This document shows positions 55,639-64,000 of a stretch of 64,000 bases of DNA, in pieces. Source of the DNA: Ophioderma brevispina. Its lineage: Eukaryota; Echinodermata; Ophiuroidea; Amphilepidida; Ophiodermatidae. The position numbers and the translations under genes were made by a program. Each line of letters opens with the position of its first letter. Within the stretch, counting starts at the first letter, position 1. The stretch spans positions 1 through 64,000 of the forward strand of contig JAMKCH010051754.1 in NCBI GenBank assembly GCA_023653785.1, in the 5' to 3' direction. Under the pieces are notes generated by a model. That model made no database searches, was not told the DNA's origin, and saw only the letters and a list, made by a program, of their open reading frames with translations.

Positions 55639-56739
55639 TTGTACAATTCTGTAATAACCATCCAACTGTTACAAGTTTTGAAAATATTTGTGTGAATGTA
55701 TAATATATGCATAAAAAGTTGATTTCTTTGATATAATTTTGGATTCTTTCAACTTTAAAATTAGTTCATATTGATTGCATATGGGTGAAATTAGATATTC
55801 AAAATGACACATCCAAATGCAAAAATTGGGTTTCAATTGTTTCCAAATATTAGAAAATTACTGGATGTACTCATATTTTGTCAAATATTGTTTTATACCA
55901 TAATATTCCTTTGAAGTCATGGAAGCTTCAGAGATGGTAAATATCAGAAATAAAAGGTCACGGTCAAGAATTAATGTAATCAAAGAGAATGTCATCATTT
56001 ATTTCCACAATAAAATTCAATGTGATAACCATAATAAAGAAATTGTTGCAGAAGACTTGCAGAAGATTATAGACCAGGTTCATCACATTGATATTTAATT
56101 TGTTTGTCTGGGGCATATCTACATGGTGAATATCTTATTAAAAATCAGTAGAGTTAATCAGTCACAAAATCAGACAGCCCTAGTGATAACATACACTAAG
56201 TATACTGCGTGTAGTTCTTTAGACTTCTATCATGTAAGTTTTTTTTAGTTTTTAGTAGTGTATTTTAACCCATGTAATATATATTATTGTATGTTGTGAT
56301 ATATTTGGTTATTTAATTACCAGGAATATAAAGTGTGATTGTAATGGTAACATTTTATTCATTGTATCAAATCAGTGTGTTTGTTTTGTCATGGTGGACA
56401 TGAGCCCTTTGCCATAAATATGCTCTGTTTTTTCAATAATGTGACCAGGAAGTATAAATTTACAAGGCTTATAACGCACAATGTCACTTATTTTGATGAT
56501 GGTGTATGGTATTCTTGATTATAGTGTGATTAGTGAATAAAGTGTGTTCATGCTATGCTTACGATTCGATCATGTAACAGTATAGCAGAAAACTAACAAA
56601 TATCAAAATAATATGTTGGCATGGCAGGGATTTCTTTGATAATTGTTATGATGATTAATACCATTATATCGTCATGAAATGTCAACCAATACACATCACC
56701 TTTTCTTTGTGTGACAAGGTATGTGTGCTCACTACCGGA

Positions 56740-56990
56740 TTGCTTAATCAAAATAAGCAATTGTTTAAAAATCAAAGTAAGCAATTGTTTAGTCAAAATA
56801 AGCAATTGCTTAATCCGTGAAATAAGCAATTGCTAATAAGCAATTGCTTAATCAAAATTAGCAAGTGCTTAATCAAAATAAGCAATTGCTTAATCAAAAT
56901 AAGCAATTGCTTAATCAAAATAAGCAATTGCTTAATCAAAATTAGCAAGTGCTTAATCAAAATAAGTGCTTAATTAAAAGAAGCATTGTT
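56740..56990 (+). repeat. 21-bp minisatellite of AAGCAATTGCTT palindromes
   Basis: The unit aagcaattgcttaatcaaaa(t) is repeated about twelve times with some copies shortened (tttaaaaatc, attagcaagtgc). Each unit centres on the palindrome AAGCAATTGCTT. Contiguous units without spacers rule out CRISPR. Confidence 0.9.
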
Positions 56991-57639
56991 GTTTCAATGA
57001 AAATGTATTGTGTTAAATACTTCAAAACAAAAAGTTGGTTGTAAATCCAACATCTTCAGAATGTTTTCTCAGGGTGGGTCATATAAGGTTTTATGGAATA
57101 AGAGGTCAAAGGTCTGGAGGTCATTTTGGTGATTTTTCTAAACTTTACCTCTTCCTTACATAGGAATGGAATGGTGTTAACTGCAGTTGCCCATAATGGT
57201 ACTTTTAATAGCAGTGATCAAGAAGGTCATCAGTAAGTGAAGTCAAAGGTCATCTAGCAGTTTAGGTAAAAGGGTTCAAAGTTATAAGTGATTGGTTAAC
57301 ATAGAGGACTGAACAAATTAAAATCGCTGCTGAGTGACTGCAAGATTCACTGCAAAATTAAGTAAAAAGTATAAGATAAAGATGTATTACAAACAAAATT
57401 CCCATCAAATCTTTATTACAAACAATTCATCAAAAATCTGGTATCTAAATCCAATCTATATTGCTTCATTTCATTTCAATATTGGTGATAACACTATAAA
57501 AACCGATGTTAAAAGTAACACTTTTGTTGTTATTGGAGGAATGCATGTTAGGTGTTTGGCATAATTACATTAGGCCTATAATCCTTGGTACGTCTCTGTA
57601 GCCGTGGCTTTTGTAACAGAAAAAAGCTAGTTTTATACA

Positions 57640-58362
57640 GATAAGTTCGTTCGTTCGTGCGTTTTGCAAGTCCAAAATAACAGTGGAAGATCCGTCTTTA
57701 TCTAACCAAGCTGATAGTTTATCATCCAGGTTGATCAGGCCTGGAATTCCTCTGGGGACTTGTAGAAACTCACGTCACTATGATGTGGCTACTGGTTTGT
57801 GGCTCTCACCAATTGCAGTTTGGTGATAGTTCTACTCCGATCTTGTGAAGGAAGTTCTGTATGACCAACGACAGTTATGAGTCTTGTTGAGGTTGGTTGA
57901 CCCATGCTTTCCTATATCTATCGCGGTCACAGCATTTGGGCTTGCCAGATGGGGTGTCCACAAACTGCTTTAGGTTCAAGTGAGGATGACCATTGCTCAT
58001 ACCATCTTCATTGATCCAGGATGATCGATAGGGATACTGTGACTGCAGTTCATGGATTGGTACAAGTGATTCTGTGTAATTCTCTGATCCTCAAAGGGTG
58101 TTGGTGGGGGGATTATGCTACCCGGTCATACATTTCTTGGCGAGATTTGATCGTCTGAAGGTTCCTCCCAAGGTTTGCAGGAGAGCGATGCCAGACAGAA
58201 TTGGAAGATATTCTACAGGCGTCGCCAAAAAAGGTAACACTAACAAGTCTCATTGCATCATTCAGAACGACATCAATCTTGTGTGAATGTACACTGTGAC
58301 TCCATACTGGTGCAGCGTAAGTGCTCTTACACAATATTACAAGAGTTGGAGCAGTCTGAAAC
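57640..58362 (-). pseudogene. Non-LTR retrotransposon 3' ORF fragment
   Basis: Read on the - strand, successive frames give YAAPVWSHSVHSHKIDVVLN then DAMRLVS (about 58340-58250), then EPQTSSHI (about 57800) and PRGIPGLINLDDKLSAWL (about 57750-57700). These fit the region after the reverse transcriptase of LINE ORF2 proteins (Y.APVW..S.H...ID..LN.A.R, then CG..QT..HI...C). Frameshifts and stops show it is dead. A run of about 29 C (58362-58390) abuts its 5' side. The clade cannot be fixed; an RTE- or Jockey-like LINE is possible. Confidence 0.65.
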
Positions 58363-58429
58363 TCCCCCCCCCCCCCCCCCCCCCCCCCCCCGTATAGCCT
58401 TTTTACAATTATTTCCTTACAGCCATTTG

Positions 58430-58520
58430 AAGGGGACATATCAGAATCCATAGTCTTTCCCCCATCCGCAGTCCCGACTTAATTTTTTTTTAAGTTGAGA
58501 TTTTTCTATCTTTGTAATCC
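58430..58520 (+). mobile_element. MITE family C, left-end fragment
   Basis: gaaggggacatatcagaatc, cccgacttaa, aagttgagatttttctatc matches the left 80 bases of the 42350 copy. The rest is absent. 58520-60740 downstream shows no gene or named element. Confidence 0.5.
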
Positions 58521-60744
58521 TTGTGATGTGGACAAAAAATAAAACAAATGTATCCATAGTATATCCATAGGAATCCTATTCTTCTTGTAATTTAAGTACT
58601 TTTTAACTATAAATTCATGTGAAAACCAATGTAAAAATTGTACTGGAAGAAATGCATTGTGAGAAGAACACTATATCTCTTCTTATTTTGACCACAGCTG
58701 TATAGATATATTTATGTAGGATCCCTTATCTTATTGTAGACTTGTAATAGGTTAATTTTCTTGGTGTCATTTTGATGTCATAAGGCAGAAATTCCTTTGT
58801 TACACTTATTTTTTGAGGTCAGGCCATCATGTCGCCTCATTTTCTACATTAAGTCGCCTAAGCCCCGTAATCCGTGGAATCAAGGAAGTTACTTAAAATA
58901 TTGTAGGAACTGAGAAAAACAAGCTCGAAAATGGCCCTGTGAACATATGGGGGAAAGGAAGCGAAGATCGACCGGTGCATTAAATAATCAGTTTTGAATA
59001 AGACAAGAGAAGTAAAGGTCTTTTTCATTAACTTCGAATAGAAATTCGCTGAAGCAATAAAGCAAACAATTGAAAATTACAGAATCATTGCGTGACATAA
59101 ACACAATGATTTTCACCTGAGGACAAAACTAAAATCACACCGTTTGCATGCGTCTTGTCTGTCACATCCCTTGTCAAGGACCAACAAACAGCATGGCAGC
59201 GCAGGAGTCGGTGTTGAAAAAGATCTACGAATCAAGATTTTCGCTGAGATGCCGGCGGCGAGGAAGAGCTTGTTGGTGTCTCAAAATAACGCAAAGCCAG
59301 TAGACCATAGATTATTTTAATAAAAAAATTGCCATACGTCAACGGAAGTGTAAAACTTGCATACACAACAAATCCAGCCATTGCAACCGACGCTTGCAAT
59401 GCAATGATAAGTAGTGCAGAACTTGGTGCGCGGAACCAAGACTTTGTAATATTTTTTTAAAATCATCAGATTGGAATTTATACGAAAAGGGTCGAAAATA
59501 TGTCAACAAAAAGATAAGTATTAAGATGCATTTGGTATATAATTTGTGTTCTGAACAAACTTATTTTTTACACTACATATTCTAAAAAAAAAAATTAAAG
59601 ACCTTGCTTGAAAAATGAAGCAGATATGAAAGGTTTGTGCACCTTCCCATTTTTCTCCCATTCCAATGGAGTTTACACTAACCACATTTTGTGTAAATGA
59701 ACAGACACCCCATTTTGACCTCATCACTCATATTGTCAATGAGTATTCTTCCTAAAAGTGGTTTATTGTGGCACTGGCATGTTACAGTAATAGCAAATAT
59801 TCTTTTCAAAACAATAATAATATAAAGCTTGTAAGTTGATTTTTTTTTCAACAATTGTTTTTGTAAATATATGAAATGGGTCAGAGAAAACGTTCATGGA
59901 CCAACAGCATGTTTAAACAGATTTGAAACAGATTTTGGATGAGAGATCTTTGCATAAAAATATTGAACAAAATCAACCTGATCAGATAAAACTTTCATTG
60001 ATCATCATCAATAACATGTTTTAAAACAAATTTGAAACAGATAAAGTATTTTGGATAAGAGTTTTTTGCACATCAATATTTGCACAAAATAACACTGTTC
60101 TAAAGATGCTTTCACATTGCTCTTGCCCAGTCCACAGTCATTCAATTCAGTTTCAAAACTTTATAAACGTCATGTGTAAATGATGGGCTTCTTGGGTTTG
60201 GCAAAGAAATTATAATGATGTTGTCTTAGTCTTCAATGACGGCTTTAATTCATTCATAATTATGTAAAATTTTACTTAATTAGGTAAGCTTTTTTACTTA
60301 ATATTATAGAGTTCATTTACACAGCTTGGGTATTTTTACATTAACATTCTTCTCTGTGTATCTGCATCATTTCTTCACAAAATCCCGTCATTTTTCAGCA
60401 TTAAAAAGGATGCAGGTTATGAAAACTGTAACTGCGTCACACGGTTGAGTAAGCAGGCCAGGGTCAAATGTTGTGCTTCGTTCATACACATTTTGATACA
60501 CACTGTAGTATCAATAACTCGTAAAGTATAGATGATGTGACCTATGATGTCACTTGTTGACATTCAGGACGCCCTCTGTTGTTTTTGGCAGGCAAAAAAC
60601 ATTACAGTAGTTTCTATGACAGACCACATAAAATCTGGTATAAATTACTTGCAGAACCTTCCTGATCTAAATTGGTCACAAAATGTAGCTGGTAGCATTA
60701 GCTTATTATGCTTGATAAGAAATTCTTAACAGCGCTGTGAAAAT

Positions 60745-61065
60745 GTAAGCAATTTCAATTGGTTTATGCCCGGGTTCAATTCGACAATTGAACCCAGGTA
60801 GAACGCGCTGCGTATTGATGTTATTTTAGGTGAAGCGCTCGCGTCATACGGTTTTGCTATGTTCGCGCGCGCCTGTCAACGTTGCGTCTCTTGCGTATGA
60901 TCGTTGCGTTCAACGGGTTGTTCGATTGGTGTCAAGGGGTGGTGGCAGTCCTCTTTTGTTTGGCGAAACCATTATTTTTGCGTGGAAAACTCGCCGCAGA
61001 TCGGCCTCCGGCCTCGTTCTTCCACTTAAAATAATGGTACCGCCTGGGTTCAATTCGTCGTAAAG
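60745..61065. other. CpG-rich patch bounded by GGGTTCAATT words
   Basis: gggttcaattcgacaattgaaccc at about 60773-60796 is a palindrome with a 4-base loop, and cctgggttcaattcgtcg recurs at 61043. Between them the DNA is CpG-rich (gaagcgctcgcgtcatacgg, gttcgcgcgcgcc). An open frame at 60830-61063 has no known domain. Possibly a small element with related ends. Confidence 0.35.
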
Positions 61066-61559
61066 AAAGTACCGGTTCCCAAAATCATACCTTATTCTCT
61101 AAGTTGGTATTATTAATTCGAAACAAAAGTTATAGCAAAAAAACGGAATTTCCCCATGCAAAGTATAGGTGCTTTTGCCTGCCAGTTTCTCTCTTATGCC
61201 AACAGGGGGCGCCATAAACATAAACAAATGTCACCTCATCTATAAAGGGACATTTCTGGGATAAATTTTACCGAAGTGTTCGATGAGAGTATGACCCGGA
61301 GTAGGTTAGTTAATAGCGTGCACCATGCAGAGAAATTTGGCTAACGCATCCTAAAACTGTATTTTCCATGTTGACACATATTCAGTTTAATTGATTGCAT
61401 GCCCTGGGTGTACATGTATTTCATTTTGAGAAGAGGACCCACGTCACACGCATGCACAATGTCATGTAATACATTATAAAATAAAATAATCATTAAAATA
61501 GGAGGTCGCCAATTAAAGGTGCGTTTGGTAATTTCTGAACCGTATTTGGTTATAGTTCA

Positions 61560-61835
61560 ATAGATGAGGGATTTTAAAGTTGCTCCGATTTGGATAAAAA
61601 AAATGGTGCAAATTATTGGTGGGGCTCATAGGATTAAAATAAGGAATAGTTTTGAGTGTCTCAAATGCTGGCTTAAGAAAGTAGGGTAACCGAGTCCAGC
61701 CGCCATTGATTGGCAATGGAGACGTTGACCTTCTGGGACCCCTACATCGGAACCTATTCCCTTATTTGAATCCTATGCTCCACCAATATTTTGCACCATT
61801 TTTTTATCCAAATCGGAGCAACTTTAGAAAATTTG
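61560..61835. mobile_element. 276-bp inverted-repeat element
   Basis: Left aaagttgctccgatttggat, aatggtgcaaattattggtgg, ctcataggatt, aataaggaatag is inverted on the right as ctattcccttatt, aatcctatg, ccaccaatattttgcaccat, atccaaatcggagcaacttt. Arms of about 75 bp, loop of about 120 bp. Confidence 0.8.
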
Positions 61836-61857
61836 ACCCCTGTACAACCATGACAAC

Positions 61858-61965
61858 TGATAGTAGTAGTAGTAGTAGTAGTAGTAGCAGTAGCAGCAGC
61901 AGCAGCAACAACAACAACGGGGGGTGGCCGGATTCACCTACACTGGCAGCAACCGCCCTTACTCC
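61858..61965 (+). repeat. AGT/AGC/AAC microsatellite plus R1 fragment
   Basis: (agt)n passes into (agc)n and (aac)n at 61858-61918. The frame at 61706-61972 with its Ser and Asn run is only this microsatellite. It is followed by ggggtggccggattcaccta, the start of repeat R1. Confidence 0.85.
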
Positions 61966-62249
61966 TTCCTGATTTTTTTTGCTGTTTTAGCCTATAACTC
62001 TGACACTTAAGACTGTACATATTACAAACTTTACTTTTTCTAAATCCTTATGGTTAGACACCTGACATGGTGTACTTTCAACATGATTGGATCAATTTCA
62101 AAAAATGACCCCTGTACAATCTTTGTCTTGGCCCCCTCACCATTTGCAGCAAGAATCACGTTTCAGTGGTTCCTGCCAGGCTGTCAACATGTGTTACAAA
62201 TGTCTGTTAGCTCCCGGGTTAAATGTGGTTTTTCGGCTTCTATATGGGA

Positions 62250-62620
62250 TCTTTCTTTGACAACAACATTCTATGTATTGATAAAGCCTGCAATGTGGTT
62301 ATTTTGAGAAAGTTATTTTCTCAGAACTATGAAAAGTGGATTTAGGCCCTTTTGGAAATCATCTCTTCTTATACAGACTAATTTAACAAAGGCATATTGG
62401 AAAAACCCGTTACGTAGGTGCTTTATGATCTGGCGGCGTGCAAATTCCATTTCTGTGCTGCAAGCTATTCAAAATTGTGTAATTACGGACAAATTACGTC
62501 TCCCCACTGCCAGTCACACGAAGTCTATGGGGCACGCTGACTCAAACATTTGCTCGTAACACCAGTGAAACCCACAATTTGGAATCAGCTGTTAAACCAT
62601 AAGCTAAAACCAATGCTATA
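62250..62620. mobile_element. Probable decayed MITE family C
   Basis: Words tgtaattacggacaaattac, gtctatggggcacgctgact, catttgctcgtaacacc and ggaatcagctg correspond in order to the second half of family C. No ends are visible. Confidence 0.4.
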
Positions 62621-62986
62621 TCATGAATTAATACTTAAAACCACCCTTGTACTGTAAAAACGGGGTCTTAGCTGAATGTATGCCTTGAATTTTGACATGT
62701 CTTGAATACTAAGAAATATAACATATATAATGTTCATGTCTGGCAGCTGAGCGATGCAGTTAAACTCCCGATTCCAGAAAAATATGGCACTGTTTAAAAA
62801 AAAATTACGCCACACAAACTTTGTAGAAGTTGGTTCTTGGTTAAAATTTTCCTTGATAATTAACTGAACTATTCTTTTTGTTATCTTCTTTTATCTTATT
62901 TTAGCTAAGATATTAAACACCAATTAAATTGGATTTCAAAAAGACTAAAGATAAGATAATTTCAAGAACACTAAAAATAAGACAAT

Positions 62987-63341
62987 TTAAAGGGGGATGG
63001 CCCGTTTTAAGGATATGAAGTTTTCATCTTGATAGATTGGCCTCCACTCTAAAACCCCATCTGTAAAGTTTCGCGCCGATATTTCAATCCGTTTTGATGC
63101 GAGAGCTAAAAACGTGATTTGGTAAGCCCCATAGAGTACTGTGTAAAATTAATATTGGTCGACCAAAATGGGCCACATTTTCGCTCATAACTTCTAAACC
63201 AAACATCCTTTGGCTCTAAGATTTCATAGGGTATATGAGAAAAATAGTAGCTTTCTTCTGATACCGAAATGTTGACCACTTCCGGTAAAATCCGGAGCTT
63301 CTGGGGACGAGGCTATTAGCGATCGGGCCATGGACCTTTAA
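62987..63341 (+). mobile_element. MITE family E, uninterrupted copy
   Basis: Ends TTAAAGGGGGATGGCCCG and CGGGCCATGGACCTTTAA are inverted with a 3-base mismatch. 355 bp in TTAA. It serves as the empty-site reference for the two nested insertions at 50713-51773. Its end also resembles family G (GGTCCATGG). Confidence 0.92.
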
Positions 63342-63344
63342 GGT

Positions 63345-64000
63345 TAGTAACCAACTTCACAAAATACAGGTAGAATTATCCAATGTATTTGGAGCTATTT
63401 GGCTGTATTCCAGAATGGACTTCACTAAAATTGTATCATTATATCCCCAGAGATAGGACTGATAAGAATTGGAATCCAGTACTTTTCTCTCTTAATTAAA
63501 GAGGTTAAGATCATCCACATACCATTTTTTAAAGCTTTTTAAGAAAAAAATGTTATATTTTCCCTCCATATTGAAGGCAAACACAAATCAATGTGTTTAA
63601 TACGGGCATGACATGCCGATTTTAATCCAGTTTCTCTTTCTCCAGACGCGGTGGACATAGTGCCTTTGCTTATTTTCAAAGGAAAGGAACGCCGTTTCAT
63701 TAAATTTTGATATTTACCCATAACATGTACATCTTGAAAATAGCGATACCAGCTACGTGACTTTCGTATATAACATATGTGATTCATCATTAGTTTTCCA
63801 TGAACAAAGAGGTCATCTATTTGTAAAACCTTTTTTTTTCTTAATAACCCTGATCAAGTTGAATTTTAAGGTAGCCATTACTAAGTCAGTTGGTATCTGA
63901 TACAGTGTGTAATTCTGTTTGCGCTGTAGGAGGTTCTCTAGATGGAATGTTACCCTTTATTAAATTAAGCCTTGTGCGGGGTTGACGAATAACGGGCACC
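63345..64000. other. Window end, no gene supported
   Basis: AT-rich sequence. The open frame 63539-63790 on the - strand has no recognisable domain. Confidence 0.45.

Noticed and set aside
56740..56990. CRISPR-like short palindromic repeats
   Set aside because: Repeats touch each other without spacers. It is a minisatellite.
61706..61972. Frame with a Ser/Asn homopolymer
   Set aside because: The run comes from the agt/agc/aac microsatellite, and the frame crosses an inverted-repeat element.

Overview
The window looks like non-coding-rich nuclear DNA from an animal, probably an invertebrate. It has long introns with GT-AG boundaries, AT-rich sequence, dense short inverted-repeat transposons and many minisatellites. 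Nothing supports a prokaryote: there are no operons and no dense long ORFs. I cannot name the species; a marine invertebrate is a guess.

One host gene is recognisable: a pyridoxal kinase (PDXK, vitamin B6 salvage) on the + strand. Six coding exons lie at 21008-21162, 22323-22557, 31566-31714, 34161-34282, 36400-36466 and from 38897 to about 38970 (or 39146). The first exon was not found. Exons 31566-36466 are open and in phase. The two upstream exons and the last one carry single-base frameshifts, so the copy is either decayed or, more likely in my view, rests on an indel-prone assembly.

Almost everything else is mobile or repetitive. The strongest theme is a swarm of non-autonomous elements of mostly about 355 bp. 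Their ends begin TTAAAG and they use TTAA target sites, as in the T2/Kolobok type MITEs known from Xenopus. I separate eight families (A-H). Some nest in one another, and three insertions can be proven from unfilled sister copies inside this same window: A at 45863, and B and F inside E at 50713-51773. Families A, C and D also share a central TGTC..GACA palindrome.

Other elements are two mariner-like TIR elements (30089-31165, 34341-35342), a hAT-type MITE with a perfect 8-bp target duplication (53961-54163), a TAA-target MITE (4735-4988), a tRNA-derived SINE (35406-35475), a 3' fragment of a non-LTR retrotransposon (57640-58360, - strand), a paired 400-bp interspersed repeat in PDXK introns, and several foldback elements.

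Layout: 1-2.4 kb, higher-order satellite with foldback ends; 3-8 kb, AT-rich with MITEs; 8.0-8.1 kb, a promoter-like 5'-TOP/ATGG first exon; 9.05-14.4 kb, a GC-richer block with no identifiable protein; 17.5-18.5 kb, a 110-bp satellite; 21-39 kb, PDXK with intronic repeats; 27.9-29.7 kb, a G-rich minisatellite with TGACC arrays; 39.7-56 kb, the MITE swarm and a 724-bp tandem duplication; 56-64 kb, a LINE fragment, microsatellites and more MITEs.
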